Positions 8,574-18,098 of a DNA stretch of 64,000 bases are shown here, piece after piece. The stretch is from NCBI RefSeq assembly GCF_905372525.1, contig NZ_CAJPPN010000003.1, forward strand, positions 1-64,000. The letters run 5' to 3'. The notes beneath the pieces are model-generated. The model made no database searches. It saw only the letters and a program-made list of their open reading frames with translations, and was not told the origin of the DNA. Numbering within the stretch: position 1 is the first letter of the stretch; each line of letters starts with the position of its first letter. Source of the stretch: an uncultured Porphyromonas sp. (lineage in GTDB: Bacteria; Bacteroidota; Bacteroidia; Bacteroidales; Porphyromonadaceae). The position numbers were made by a program, and so were the translations under genes.

Positions 8574-10580
8574 ATGCATACAGCAAGCACATTAACAGAT
8601 ACGACTATGGACATCACAGAAAGAGAACTCAAGTATCTCGGGTTGCTCTCCAAGCAGTTCCCCAATGCGGCCTCGGCAGCCTCCGAGATCATGAACCTAC
8701 AGGCTATCCTCAACCTCCCTAAGGGTACAGAGCACTTCCTAGCCGATATCCACGGCGAGTACGAGGCCTTCATCCATGTGCTGAAGAATGCCTCAGGGAC
8801 GATACGTACCAAGGTAGAGAGCCTCTTCGCCGGGCAGATACGTGAGCAGGAGCTCCGTCAGCTCTGCACACTCATCTACTACCCCAAGGAGAGCCTAGAG
8901 CGACTAGCTCAGAAGCATGCCATCTCTACCGACTGGTACAAGGTCACGCTCAATCAGCTCATCAAGGTACTGCAGCGTGTGAGTGAGAAATACACCCGCT
9001 CCAAGGTACGCAAGGCCCTACCCCCACAGTACAGCTACATCACTCAGGAGCTCACCCATGAGGATAGTATGAACCCCAAGAAGTCCGCCTACGTAGGCGC
9101 TATCCTCGATTCGATCATCGAGACAGGACAGGCTGATGACTTCATCACGGCTATCTGTGAGACCATACAGAGGCTGGCTATCGACCACCTACATATCGTA
9201 GGCGACGTCTTCGACCGTGGCCCAGGGGCACATGTCATCATGGACAAGCTCCTTACCTACCACAACGTAGATATCCAGTGGGGGAACCACGATATGCTCT
9301 GGATGGGTGCAGCTGCAGGGAATGCCGCTAGTATGGCTAATGCGATACGTATCGCCCTACGCTATGCCAACTCCTCTACGCTGGAGAATGGCTATGGGAT
9401 CAATATGCTCCCTCTAGCCCGCCTAGCGATGGAGGTCTATGGCAAGGATCCCTGTAAGGCCTTCGCTCCGAAGCTCGGGGATACGGATGAGAAGTATGAT
9501 GACAAGAGCCTAGTGCTGATGGGACAGATGCACAAGGCGATCGCAATCATCCAGTTCAAGCTCGAGCACCAGATCATCGCCCGTCGTCCAGAGTACAAGA
9601 TGGAGGATAGAGACCTCCTACATCGCCTAGACCTAGGGGCGGGGACGATCACCCTGCCCGATGGCAAGACGTACCCACTCAAGGATACGCACTTCCCCAC
9701 AGTCGACCCTGCTGATCCCTATCGCCTCACGGAGATGGAGGCCGAGGTCGTGGAGAAGCTCTTACACTCCTTCACGCACAGCGAGAAGCTACGTAGCCAC
9801 ATCAACTTCCTCTACAAGAAGGGAGGAATGTATCTGACCTACAACCATAACCTCCTCTTCCATGCCTCCGTCCCCCTCAATGAGGATAGGAGCTTCAAGA
9901 AGATCCGTATCGGTAAGAAGCTCTATGCAGGACGTGCGATGATGGATCGTGTCGATGAGCTCGTACGTCGTGCACACTGGTCGTCGTCAGATCATATCGA
10001 GCATGCCGAGGCGGTGGACTTCCTCTGGTACCTATGGTGTGGCCCAGACTCTCCTCTCTTTGACAAGTCGGCGATGACGACCTTCGAGCGGTACTTCATC
10101 GCAGACAAGGAGACGCACCACGAGGAGAAGGGATACTACTATGTCTATAGGGTCGAGCAGGAGGTGTGTGAGCACATCCTAGAGGAGTTTGGCCTGACGG
10201 GCAACGATACACATATCATCAATGGTCATGTCCCCGTGAAGGCAGTCAAGGGAGAGCACCCCCTACAGGCCGGTGGTAAGCTCATGCTCATCGACGGGGG
10301 CTTCAGTCGTGCCTACCAGTCTAGCACTGGGATAGCAGGCTATACGCTGATCTTCAATTCGCAGGGGCTACATCTGGTGAAGCATGAGCCCTTCAGCTCT
10401 ACGAAGGAGGCCATCGAGCATATGGAGGACATCTCTAGTACCTCGGTAGTCAGGGAGTATGCGACGGATCGTGTCCTCGTACGTGCCACAGACCAAGGGA
10501 TCATCCTCAAGGATCAGGTCGACGAGCTCAAGAAGCTCCTCTATGCCTACCGTCACGGACTCATCAAGGAGAAGGAATAG
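8574..10580 (+). CDS. Class III fructose-1,6-bisphosphatase
   Basis: The 668-residue enzyme dephosphorylates fructose-1,6-bisphosphate to fructose-6-phosphate in gluconeogenesis. Metallophosphatase motifs are present: DIHGEYEAF near residue 59, GDVFDRGPG near 210 and WGNHDMLWMG near 236, with GHVPVK and a C-terminal DGGFSRAY block. The length fits the Firmicutes/Bacteroidota class III family and differs from the shorter class I and II enzymes. The start is 10 bp after the RSH gene, so both may share a transcript; an alternative ATG at 8607 (MDITERELKYL) would also leave the family intact. Confidence 0.95.
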   Translation: MHTASTLTDTTMDITERELKYLGLLSKQFPNAASAASEIMNLQAILNLPKGTEHFLADIHGEYEAFIHVLKNASGTIRTKVESLFAGQIREQELRQLCTLIYYPKESLERLAQKHAISTDWYKVTLNQLIKVLQRVSEKYTRSKVRKALPPQYSYITQELTHEDSMNPKKSAYVGAILDSIIETGQADDFITAICETIQRLAIDHLHIVGDVFDRGPGAHVIMDKLLTYHNVDIQWGNHDMLWMGAAAGNAASMANAIRIALRYANSSTLENGYGINMLPLARLAMEVYGKDPCKAFAPKLGDTDEKYDDKSLVLMGQMHKAIAIIQFKLEHQIIARRPEYKMEDRDLLHRLDLGAGTITLPDGKTYPLKDTHFPTVDPADPYRLTEMEAEVVEKLLHSFTHSEKLRSHINFLYKKGGMYLTYNHNLLFHASVPLNEDRSFKKIRIGKKLYAGRAMMDRVDELVRRAHWSSSDHIEHAEAVDFLWYLWCGPDSPLFDKSAMTTFERYFIADKETHHEEKGYYYVYRVEQEVCEHILEEFGLTGNDTHIINGHVPVKAVKGEHPLQAGGKLMLIDGGFSRAYQSSTGIAGYTLIFNSQGLHLVKHEPFSSTKEAIEHMEDISSTSVVREYATDRVLVRATDQGIILKDQVDELKKLLYAYRHGLIKEKE

Positions 10581-10774
10581 CCCCCGAGGTGCGTCCTACC
10601 GTCCCTCTATGGGAGGGGACTGTGCGAAATCCTGACAAGGGATAGCCCTCTGTGGCTGAACTAAGAGGTAGACTCATTGTTAACAATACTAAAGATCGTA
10701 GGGAGATCCAGTTCGTCATATGGCTGGATGCTCCCTACGTTATACCTATAACTTATTTATTAGTATTAAGGACA

Positions 10775-11449
10775 ATGAACAAGAATCAGAAGGCCTCCCT
10801 CCTCGGCCTATTTACTCTCAGCCTAGCCCTCGTCGCATGCTCAGGACAGAAGGGCCAGAATGCCGTCTCCGCTAGCGACTCTGTCGCAGCCAATACCCTC
10901 ACCGTAGGGCAGACCGTATCGGTCGATAGCTCTGTCTCTTACCTGAGCTGGAAGGGCTTCAAGCCCGGTGGACAGCACTATGGTAAGCTCCCCGTAAGTG
11001 CAGGTGAGCTAGACCTCAAGGACGGTGTCCTCAGAGCGGGCTCTGTCTCCATCCAGATGAATGGTATCATCGTGGAAGACCTCAAGGCAGAGGATGGAGC
11101 AGATAAGCTCAAGCAGCACCTAGAGAGCGAAGACTTCTTCGACGTAGCGAAGTACCCAGAGGCTCGCTTTGAGCTCACCAACCTCCCTGCAGAGGGTGTC
11201 AAGGTAGCCGAGCTCACAGAGCTACAGGGCAACCTCACGCTCAAGGACGTAACGAAGAACATCACGATCCCCGTTGCCTCCGTTGTAGCTGACCCCGCCA
11301 CGGGTGCTTACACGATCACGAGTAAGACCTTCACCATCAATCGTGCAGACTGGAACGTCAAGTACGGCTCCAAGAGCTTCTTCACGGGGCTCGGCGACAA
11401 GTTCATCAATGATGATATCGAGCTCAGCTTCGTCCTAAAGACGAAGTAA
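10775..11449 (+). CDS. YceI-family lipoprotein
   Basis: The 224-residue product starts at the ATG at 10775 (MNKNQKASLL), which gives a clean type II signal peptide with LVAC and Cys22; a longer frame from 10652 would bury this signal. The mature part is a YceI-like lipocalin-fold domain, with YLSWKGFKPGG near its start and FTINRADWNVKYGS near its end. YceI proteins bind polyisoprenoid or related lipid ligands; the ligand here is unknown. Lipid anchoring is unusual relative to E. coli YceI but common in Bacteroidota. A strong bidirectional hairpin follows at 11489-11522. Confidence 0.9.
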   Translation: MNKNQKASLLGLFTLSLALVACSGQKGQNAVSASDSVAANTLTVGQTVSVDSSVSYLSWKGFKPGGQHYGKLPVSAGELDLKDGVLRAGSVSIQMNGIIVEDLKAEDGADKLKQHLESEDFFDVAKYPEARFELTNLPAEGVKVAELTELQGNLTLKDVTKNITIPVASVVADPATGAYTITSKTFTINRADWNVKYGSKSFFTGLGDKFINDDIELSFVLKTK

Positions 11450-11488
11450 GATCCCTCCCCAGAGATACTGCGCCATAGCGTATGAAGC

Positions 11489-11522
11489 GAGGCCCCCTAG
11501 CTCCACGGAGCTAGGGGGCCTC
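11489..11522. terminator. Bidirectional terminator hairpin
   Basis: Perfect 15-bp stem (GAGGCCCCCTAGCTC and its complement) with a CACG loop between the convergent yceI-like and mscL genes. Confidence 0.8.
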
Positions 11523-11555
11523 ATGCCTATAGGTTGGATAGGGTCTCAGTAGCCC

Positions 11556-11984
11556 TTACTTATCACGGCGCTTGAGCTCGTCACGGATCTCACGTAGGAG
11601 CTGGATATCCTCAGGTGTAGGAGCTGGAGCAGCGGGCTGCTCGGCCTCCTTCTTGCGGAAGCTATTCATTGCCTTGATCAGGACGAAGATACAGAAGGCG
11701 ATGATGAAGAAGTCTACAGTCGTCTGTACGAAGCTCCCCCAGTTGAGCGTGATGGCTTCCTTGAGCACTTCCCCGCTCGCAGCATCTGTCTGGGCTTCGC
11801 GTAGGACGATCTTGGCATCCTCGAAGCTACTCCCCGTGATGAGCCCGATAGGAGGCATGATGATGTCGTTCACGAGCGAGGTGACAATCTTACCAAAGGC
11901 GCCACCGATGATGATACCGATCGCCATGTCCATGACATTCCCCTTGAGGGCAAACTCCTTAAACTCTTGGATGAACTTTCCCAT
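11556..11984 (-). CDS. Large-conductance mechanosensitive channel MscL
   Basis: The 142-residue inner-membrane protein opens under membrane tension to release solutes during hypo-osmotic shock. The N-terminal amphipathic helix and first transmembrane helix are recognisable (FKEFALKGNVMDMAIGIIIG, then FGKIVTSLVNDIIMPPIGL). The second membrane helix (about 85-105) is followed by an Ala/Pro-rich linker and a charged C-terminal helix ending RDELKRRDK. Length is typical. A CAAAGATA box (TATCTTTG on the coding strand) lies at 12029-12036. Confidence 0.97.
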   Translation of the reverse strand: MGKFIQEFKEFALKGNVMDMAIGIIIGGAFGKIVTSLVNDIIMPPIGLITGSSFEDAKIVLREAQTDAASGEVLKEAITLNWGSFVQTTVDFFIIAFCIFVLIKAMNSFRKKEAEQPAAPAPTPEDIQLLREIRDELKRRDK

Positions 11985-12028
11985 TATTACTTGTGATTAG
12001 GTGAAATTAACTATTGTTGGAATTGTTA

Positions 12029-12036
12029 CAAAGATA
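12029..12036 (-). promoter_or_regulatory. Putative -7 box of mscL
   Basis: TATCTTTG on the minus strand, about 45 bp upstream of the mscL ATG at 11984; matches TAnnTTTG. Confidence 0.5.
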
Positions 12037-12061
12037 ATATAAAAGCACTAGAATGATAAAA

Positions 12062-12098
12062 GGGGCGAAGGCTGGGTGCTATCCCAGGCCTTCGCCCC
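12062..12098 (-). terminator. Terminator of the nnr-like gene
   Basis: GGGGCGAAGGC stem with complementary GCCTTCGCCCC and extra TGGG/CCCA pairing, followed on the minus strand by a TTTT tract (12057-12061). Confidence 0.8.
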
Positions 12099-12162
12099 AT
12101 TAGGTATTTGTCGGTGAGAGGTACTCTCTGATAGGGGGCTCCTCATCCTTGGCTATGCCCTC

Positions 12163-13662
12163 CTAGCGTACCTCTAGCTGCTGATAGGCACTCCCTAGCT
12201 GCTCGATGAGCTGAGTGGCTGTGAGACTCCGCTCAGAGTGACGTCCCGCATAGAGCTCTGCAGCCAGACCACAGAGATGGACGCCGAGGGCGCAGGCTAC
12301 GATGGCATCGTACCCTTGGCCAAGTAGCCCTGCGATGACCCCAGAGAGGACGTTGCGACAGCCCATAGAGTGGAGCCCCCTATTGCCAGAGGTGTCGAAG
12401 AAGACAGTACCCCCTGGGAGGCAAATCGCAGTATGTATATCGCGGAGGATAACGTAGCCATCTAGTCGCTCGGCGAGCTCTATGGCTCGAGAGAGACGAT
12501 CAGCATCGGTTCGATGCTTCGTGGTCATGCGGTCAAACTCCGCATGGGTGGGGATGAGGATGCTCCCCTTCGGGATGATGTCTAGTAGCGAACGCTTATT
12601 GGCGATGAGCTCTAGGGCATCACTGTCGAGGAGGAAGGGACGATTAGTCGACGTGAGTAACCCCTCTAGGAGTGAGCACGCAGCCTCTCCTCGTCCGAAG
12701 CCTTCGCTGATGACTAGTGCCTTGTAGTAATTAGACTTGGACAAGAGCTCTGTGCGAGGGGTGTGGGGCAGGACGACGAGCTCAGGGAGGGCTAGCTGTA
12801 GGGCTAGCTGCTCCTCCTCTGGTACGAGGGCACATACCTCATGGCAACCTGAGTAGAGAGCAGCCTTGGCGGAGAGGAGTGTCCGACCTGTGTGCCCATA
12901 CTCTGTCGTGAGGAAGAGGATCTTCTCCTCCCCCAGTGTCGGCGGGATCCTGAGAGCGCTCGTCAGGGAGGCGTCCTCGGTGAGATAGTAGCTAGCATCG
13001 AGCTCATCCTGCGCCTGAGGACTGATCCCTAGGGGGAGGTAAGACCACTGGCCGATGTAGGGCTTATTTTCCTTGAAGAAGAAGGCTAGGTAGGGACAGT
13101 CAAAGGAGATGGTATACTTGGCCTTGATGATATGCTCCAGATCGTTCCCCGAGTTGTCCTCAGCGAAGAGTCCACTGGGGAGCTCAAGGCTCACGATGGA
13201 GGCCTTCGAAGCGTTGAGGAAGTCAACGAGACCGACATACCCCCCGAAGAGTGGGGTAGTCAGCTCTGTGCCGAATAGCCCATCGATGATGACATCCTGC
13301 TCCTTGATCCTCGGTGGGGTGAAGTTGCGATAGACTTCCTCGAGTCGGAGATCTCCATCTGCGATAGATCTACGTATGGCCTCACACTCCTCCGATAGCT
13401 TCCCCTCTCGATAGAATAGGTAGGCCATGACTGTATAGCTTCGTTGAGCTAGGTAGGAGGCGATGCGCAGAGCATAGGCCCCACAGCGACCAGCTCCAGC
13501 GAAGACATAGATCGTGTGCCCTGTCTGGGTGTAGAGACGACGAAACTCTTGCTCGAAGGAGCGTGCAGCACGCTCTATATGATCCTCGGCGGAGAGATGG
13601 TCATATACTTCTGCCTGACGATACAGAGCCCGTAGCTGCTTACCTGTATAGATCTTTTGCAT
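12163..13662 (-). CDS. Nnr-like bifunctional NAD(P)HX repair protein, motifs degenerate
   Basis: The 499-residue protein has the two-domain layout of Nnr: an N-terminal YjeF epimerase fold (about 1-215) and a C-terminal ribokinase-like NAD(P)HX dehydratase fold (about 235-499). Nnr normally repairs hydrated NADH/NADPH. Nearly every signature is altered. The epimerase GPGNNGGDGL loop reads GAGRCGAYAL (56-65); the dehydratase TPHPGE motif reads IPTHAE (about residue 370); and the GSGDVL loop with the catalytic Asp reads GCRNVL (about 434-439). The frame is intact with normal composition, so this is not a recent pseudogene. It may have lost catalysis or changed function. It is flanked by hairpins and appears monocistronic. 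Confidence 0.75.
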   Translation of the reverse strand: MQKIYTGKQLRALYRQAEVYDHLSAEDHIERAARSFEQEFRRLYTQTGHTIYVFAGAGRCGAYALRIASYLAQRSYTVMAYLFYREGKLSEECEAIRRSIADGDLRLEEVYRNFTPPRIKEQDVIIDGLFGTELTTPLFGGYVGLVDFLNASKASIVSLELPSGLFAEDNSGNDLEHIIKAKYTISFDCPYLAFFFKENKPYIGQWSYLPLGISPQAQDELDASYYLTEDASLTSALRIPPTLGEEKILFLTTEYGHTGRTLLSAKAALYSGCHEVCALVPEEEQLALQLALPELVVLPHTPRTELLSKSNYYKALVISEGFGRGEAACSLLEGLLTSTNRPFLLDSDALELIANKRSLLDIIPKGSILIPTHAEFDRMTTKHRTDADRLSRAIELAERLDGYVILRDIHTAICLPGGTVFFDTSGNRGLHSMGCRNVLSGVIAGLLGQGYDAIVACALGVHLCGLAAELYAGRHSERSLTATQLIEQLGSAYQQLEVR

Positions 13663-13757
13663 TGGATACGAATGAGAGGGGGAGAGGAGGTTATCGGGTG
13701 ATACTCGTGCACAGGCTCCGCAGGGGCATCCACTTCGTTGTGCTCTAGCGATGAGGC

Positions 13758-13816
13758 ACCTAGGGATGAGGCTCTACTAGGAGCTTCACCTATGTGTATA
13801 GGCCTCGTCCCTAGGT
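13758..13816 (-). terminator. Likely terminator after lpxA
   Basis: A 15-bp stem (ACCTAGGGATGAGGC, 13758-13772, against 13802-13816 with one G-U pair) lies 45 bp beyond the lpxA stop. The loop is long (29 nt) and no U-tract is evident. Confidence 0.5.
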
Positions 13817-13860
13817 ACGGATGATGTGCGGGAGCTAGACTTCAGTACTGAGCGGAGTGA

Positions 13861-14652
13861 CTAGTCCATAGTCCCTCGGACGATACCCCGCTCGGAGGAG
13901 CGGATGAAGTCCAGGATTAGCTGACGCTCATAGCTATCTGGGATCTCTTCCTCGATAGCCTTGAAGGCCTCAGTATTATTTAGTCCACGCTGGTAGAGGG
14001 TACGATATATGTCGTTGATGCGGAAGATCTGCTCGTTGGTGAAGCCCCGACGACGGAGTCCGACGATGTTGATCCCGCAGTAGACGATAGGGTCACGCCC
14101 GATGAGTGTATAGGGTGGGATGTCCTTGTTCACACGAGATCCACCCTGGAGCATGACGTGCTGGGAGATACGTACGAACTGGTGGATCAGAGAGCCACCA
14201 CTAAGGATCGCGTAGTCATCGATCTCTACCTCGCCTGCTACCTGAGTAGCGTTGCCTAGGATCACGTGATCGCCGAGGACACAGTCGTGGGCGACGTGGG
14301 AGTAGGCCATCAGCAGGCAGTGGCTCCCGACGACGGTACGGCCACGGGAGGCTGTCCCCCTATTGATCGTCGCACACTCCCGTACCGTGGTGTGATCACC
14401 GACGATAGCTAGGCTGTCCTCTCCTGCGAACTTGAGGTCCTGAGGGATCCCCCCCACGACAGCACCTGGATGGATGTGGCAGTGCTTCCCTAGACGGGCT
14501 CCACTCTTGATGACTGCATGACTCTCGATGATGCAGCCCTCGCCGATCTCGGTGTTCTCCTCGATGAGTGCAAAGGGGTGTACGATGACCCCTGGGGAGA
14601 GTTTGGCCTCTGGATGTATGGAGGCCAGTGGACTTATATTATTACTGGACAT
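13861..14652 (-). CDS. UDP-N-acetylglucosamine acyltransferase LpxA
   Basis: The 263-residue cytoplasmic enzyme performs the first acyl transfer to UDP-GlcNAc in lipid A synthesis. The left-handed beta-helix of hexapeptide repeats is visible from about residue 10, including ASIHPEAKLSPGVIVHPFAL, the conserved HATVVGG-like HPGAVVGGIPQDLKF segment and YSHVAHDCVLGDHVILGN, whose His is the family catalytic base. The helical C-terminus includes RRRGFT. It is the third gene of an lpxD-lpxC/fabZ-lpxA run, 32 bp after lpxC-fabZ. Length is normal. Confidence 0.97.
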   Translation of the reverse strand: MSSNNISPLASIHPEAKLSPGVIVHPFALIEENTEIGEGCIIESHAVIKSGARLGKHCHIHPGAVVGGIPQDLKFAGEDSLAIVGDHTTVRECATINRGTASRGRTVVGSHCLLMAYSHVAHDCVLGDHVILGNATQVAGEVEIDDYAILSGGSLIHQFVRISQHVMLQGGSRVNKDIPPYTLIGRDPIVYCGINIVGLRRRGFTNEQIFRINDIYRTLYQRGLNNTEAFKAIEEEIPDSYERQLILDFIRSSERGIVRGTMD

Positions 14653-14684
14653 AATCTACAGCTATTCTGTATAGAGACTTCGGA

Positions 14685-16070
14685 CTACTTATTCTTGACG
14701 ACCTGAGCCATGAACTCTGCCTCACAGACGAGCTTCTCCCCGACGAAGGCTAGACCACGCATATTGGCTACTCCACGGCGCACCTCTGTCAGTAGACGAA
14801 GCTTGAAGATGAGGGTATCTCCGGGGACGACCTTCTGACGGAACTTCACGTTGTCTATCTTCATGAAGTAGGTCGAGTATTCCTCTGGCTTGTCGATGGT
14901 GTTGAGGACGAGGAGCCCGCCGACCTGAGCCATAGCCTCGATCTGCAGCACACCTGGCATCACGGGCTCGGTGGGGAAGTGCCCCTGGAAGAAGGGCTCA
15001 TTGCCCGAGACGCTCTTTACCCCGACGATGTAGTCCGTCCCGATCTCGATGATCTTATCGACCATGAGGAAGGGGTAGCGGTGGGGGAGTAGCTCTCGGA
15101 TACGATTGACGTCTAGGAGCGGAGCCTGGTTAGGGTCGTAGACGGGTGCCTGAGCCTCGTTTAGCTTGATGTCCTTGCGGATCTTAGCTCCCATCTCGTT
15201 ATTGATCTTGTGCCCCGGGCAGAAGGCGATGATACGCCCACGGATAGGGCGCCCGATGAGGGCTAGATCCCCGAGGACGTCGAGGAGCTTGTGGCGTGCA
15301 GGTTCATTGGGAAAGAGGATAGGAGCATTATTGATGTAGCCTAGGGATAGGTCCTTCTTGTGGGGTACGCCCACTAGGTCACAGATCTTGTCTAGCTGCT
15401 CCTGCTCCATCGGGGTGTCGTAGATGACGAGGGCATTGTCTAGGTCTCCCCCCTTGATGAGGTTGTGCTCCAGCAGCGTCTCTACCTCGCGGACGAAGAC
15501 AAAGGTACGAGAGGTGGCGATCTCCGTATCGAAGTCCGCTAAGTTCTCCAGCGAGGCAAACTGGTTATCCAGCACGGGAGAGTCAAAGGAGACATGGACG
15601 TCGATCCCGAACCTATTATCTGGCAGGAGGATGATACGAGAGCGTCCATCCTCGGAGATGACCTCGTGGCGTTGCTTGACGATATAGGGCTCAGCAGGCT
15701 GAGACTGCTCCTCGATGCCGACTCGGTTTATCGCCTCGACATAGGCTCTGGCGCTACCATCTAGGATGGGGAACTCAGGGGCATTGACCTCGATGATGCA
15801 GTTGGTGATGCCCTTGGCATATAGAGCGGCCATGGCATGCTCGATCGTGCTGACAGAGGCGGCACCCTTGATGAGGACAGTCCCTCGCTCAGTCCCCTTG
15901 ACGTACTCTGAGAGTGCTGGGATCTCGGGGGCTCCCTCTAGGTCTATACGACGAATGGTACGTCCTGTGCCTGCGGGGGCAGGGAGGAAGGTAATCTGTA
16001 TATCTAGTCCCGTATGAAGGCCCTTGCCTGTGAGGGTAAAGCTATCCTTCAGTGTCTTCTGCTTGTCCAT
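14685..16070 (-). CDS. Fused LpxC deacetylase / FabZ dehydratase
   Basis: The 461-residue bifunctional protein starts at the ATG at 16070 (MDKQKTLKDSFTLTGKGLHT); a longer frame to 16331 overlaps lpxD and adds non-homologous sequence. The N-terminal about 300 residues are UDP-3-O-acyl-GlcNAc deacetylase, with zinc-site motifs TIEHAMAAL and the later RHKLLDVLGD. The C-terminal about 145 residues are beta-hydroxyacyl-ACP dehydratase FabZ, with HRYPFLMVDK and GHFPTEPVMPGVLQIEAMAQ carrying the His/Glu pair. The fusion is characteristic of Bacteroidota and joins lipid A synthesis to hydroxyacyl-ACP use. It starts 11 bp after the lpxD stop. Confidence 0.97.
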   Translation of the reverse strand: MDKQKTLKDSFTLTGKGLHTGLDIQITFLPAPAGTGRTIRRIDLEGAPEIPALSEYVKGTERGTVLIKGAASVSTIEHAMAALYAKGITNCIIEVNAPEFPILDGSARAYVEAINRVGIEEQSQPAEPYIVKQRHEVISEDGRSRIILLPDNRFGIDVHVSFDSPVLDNQFASLENLADFDTEIATSRTFVFVREVETLLEHNLIKGGDLDNALVIYDTPMEQEQLDKICDLVGVPHKKDLSLGYINNAPILFPNEPARHKLLDVLGDLALIGRPIRGRIIAFCPGHKINNEMGAKIRKDIKLNEAQAPVYDPNQAPLLDVNRIRELLPHRYPFLMVDKIIEIGTDYIVGVKSVSGNEPFFQGHFPTEPVMPGVLQIEAMAQVGGLLVLNTIDKPEEYSTYFMKIDNVKFRQKVVPGDTLIFKLRLLTEVRRGVANMRGLAFVGEKLVCEAEFMAQVVKNK

Positions 16071-16081
16071 ATCTACTTTAT

Positions 16082-17125
16082 CTACTTTGATTGCTGTTGC
16101 TTGAGTTCTCCTAATTCTTTCTCTAGTGCCTGTAGGCGACGATACATGTCGGGGAGCTTGGGCTGGATGACGAAGCTCCGCATGGCCTCCCTCAGAGGCA
16201 TGGCTGGGGAGCCCATCAGAGTGCTGCCCTCGGGGATATTGCTGAGGACACCTGTCTGTCCGCCCATCTCCACACGGTCTCCTATCGTTATATGTCCGCT
16301 GATCCCGACTTGTCCCCCGAGCTTGCACCACTTACCTATGTGCGAGGATCCTGCCAGACCCACCTGCGAAGCCATCACTGTATGCTCATCTACGCTACAG
16401 TTGTGTGCGATCTGGATCAGGTTATCTAGCTTGACCCCACGGCGGACGAGGGTACTCCCCATCACAGCACGGTCGATGCAGGTATTTGCCCCTACCTCGA
16501 CGTCGTCCTCTAGGATAACGTTGCCTAGCTGGGGTATCTTGTGATAGCCATCGGCCTCGGGCGCGAAGCCAAAGCCATCAGCACCGATCACGGCTCCTGC
16601 ATGGATGATACACCGAGCACCTACCTGCACCCCCTGGTATAGGGTGGTATGAGGGTAGAGGATGGTATTGGGGCCGACGGTCACCCCCCTACCGATGTAG
16701 GCATGAGGATAGATGAGGGCGCCCTCACCGATCTTGCATCCCTCCTCGATGACGGCGAAGGCTCCGATATATACCTCTGCCCCGAGCTCCACACCCTCTG
16801 CGATGCATGCCTGGGGGGATATACCCGAGAGGCGAGGGGTCTGCTGTGCCTCGACGAGCTGCATGAGCTGGGCGAGGGCGGCATAGGGATCCTTGACTCG
16901 GATCAAGGTGGGGGTGACGGACTCTCGGGGGACGAAGTCCTCCCCGACGAGTAGGATAGAGGCCTGTGTACTGTAGGCAAATGCCTCGTACTTGGGGTTG
17001 GCTAGGAAGGCTAGATCGCCAGGCTTAGCCTCCTCGATCTTTCCGAAGCCTGAGACGAGGGCTGTGGCATCCCCCTCGATCTTTCCTCCGATGAGAGGTG
17101 CTATCTGTGCGGCGCTATACGGCAT
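16082..17125 (-). CDS. UDP-3-O-acylglucosamine N-acyltransferase LpxD
   Basis: The 347-residue enzyme adds the N-linked hydroxyacyl chain in lipid A synthesis. An N-terminal uridine-binding domain (about 1-100, with [14 protein letters not shown]) precedes a long hexapeptide beta-helix containing the conserved [22 protein letters not shown] and [13 protein letters not shown] segments and the catalytic-type [10 protein letters not shown] motif. The C-terminal helix contains [16 protein letters not shown]. It is first of the lpx trio and begins 43 bp after pyrF. Confidence 0.97.
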   Translation of the reverse strand: MPYSAAQIAPLIGGKIEGDATALVSGFGKIEEAKPGDLAFLANPKYEAFAYSTQASILLVGEDFVPRESVTPTLIRVKDPYAALAQLMQLVEAQQTPRLSGISPQACIAEGVELGAEVYIGAFAVIEEGCKIGEGALIYPHAYIGRGVTVGPNTILYPHTTLYQGVQVGARCIIHAGAVIGADGFGFAPEADGYHKIPQLGNVILEDDVEVGANTCIDRAVMGSTLVRRGVKLDNLIQIAHNCSVDEHTVMASQVGLAGSSHIGKWCKLGGQVGISGHITIGDRVEMGGQTGVLSNIPEGSTLMGSPAMPLREAMRSFVIQPKLPDMYRRLQALEKELGELKQQQSK

Positions 17126-17168
17126 GAATATACGATGTATCTGTATGTATGTGTGTACAGGACGGCGT

Positions 17169-18005
17169 CTAGGCCTCTACGAGCTTGTTCTTGATCAGTA
17201 TCTCGGCCATCTGGTGGCGTAGCTTCTCGGCCTCGGCGGCTGCTCCGCTAGCGAAGGCCTCCGTGCTATCGGCATAGATGATACTACGTGAGGCATTGAC
17301 GAGGAGGCCACACATGCTATTGAGCCCGTGGAGAGCTACCTCCTCCAGACTTCCGTTCTGAGAGCCGACCCCAGGGACGAGGAGGAAGGAGTCGGGGACG
17401 ATAGCTCTCACTTGACGAAGCATAGCAGCCTTGGTGGCTCCTACTACGTACATGATCTGGTCGCTATTGCCCCACTCTAGGCTCTTGTGAAGGACGTGCT
17501 CGAAGAGGGCTCCGCCGTCCTTCATCTCGGAGAGCTGGAAGTCTGCTGCCCCTTCGTTGGAGGTGAGGGCGAGCAGGATGACCCAGTGTCCGCTATGCTT
17601 GAGGAAGGGGAGGACGCTATCGCTCCCCATGTAGGGAGCTACGGTGAGAGCATCTACCTTGAGATGCTCAAAGAAGCTACGAGCATACATATCACTCGTA
17701 TTGCCTATATCCCCCCGCTTGGCGTCGGCGATGATGAACTGATCGGGGTAGTGTGTCCTCAGATACTCCACCGTCTTCTCGAAGGCGAGAATACCGAAGG
17801 AGCCCATACTCTCGTAGAAAGCTAGGTTAGGCTTATAGGCTACGCAGAGGTGTGCTGTGGCATCGATGATCCGGCGGTTGAAGGCGAAGATGGGATCATC
17901 CTCCTCTAGGAGGAACTGAGGTATCTTGCGCACATCGGTGTCCAGTCCTATGCATAGGAAGGAGCGCTTCCGCTGGATGTTCTTAAATAGTTCTTCTCTT
18001 GTCAT
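17169..18005 (-). CDS. Orotidine 5'-phosphate decarboxylase (PyrF, type 2)
   Basis: The 278-residue enzyme makes UMP from OMP in pyrimidine synthesis. The family motifs IGLDTD near residue 19, [10 protein letters not shown] and the catalytic [11 protein letters not shown] stretch near residue 93 are intact. The length (longer than E. coli PyrF) and motif spelling fit the type 2 group found in Bacteroidota and actinobacteria. It lies between prfA and the lpx genes; a stem-rich spacer of 93 bp separates it from prfA. Confidence 0.96.
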   Translation of the reverse strand: MTREELFKNIQRKRSFLCIGLDTDVRKIPQFLLEEDDPIFAFNRRIIDATAHLCVAYKPNLAFYESMGSFGILAFEKTVEYLRTHYPDQFIIADAKRGDIGNTSDMYARSFFEHLKVDALTVAPYMGSDSVLPFLKHSGHWVILLALTSNEGAADFQLSEMKDGGALFEHVLHKSLEWGNSDQIMYVVGATKAAMLRQVRAIVPDSFLLVPGVGSQNGSLEEVALHGLNSMCGLLVNASRSIIYADSTEAFASGAAAEAEKLRHQMAEILIKNKLVEA

Positions 18006-18046
18006 GGTCTACATTATATATGGTGCCACGTCTCTAGGGCAAGAGG

Positions 18047-18084
18047 TGCTAGCATCCCGCTCCCTAGGGAGGGAGAGGCTAGCA
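18047..18084 (-). terminator. Possible hairpin between prfA and pyrF
   Basis: TGCTAGC (18047-18053) pairs with GCTAGCA (18078-18084), enclosing a second TCCCTAGGGA palindrome. No U-tract is visible; it could be an attenuator or processing site. Confidence 0.35.
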
Positions 18085-18098
18085 GCTCTAGGATATCC

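Noticed and set aside
14685..16331. N-terminally extended LpxC-FabZ from 16331
   Set aside because: The extra 87 residues overlap lpxD in another frame, are Arg/Gly/Pro-rich and unlike any LpxC; ATG 16070 gives the normal N-terminus.
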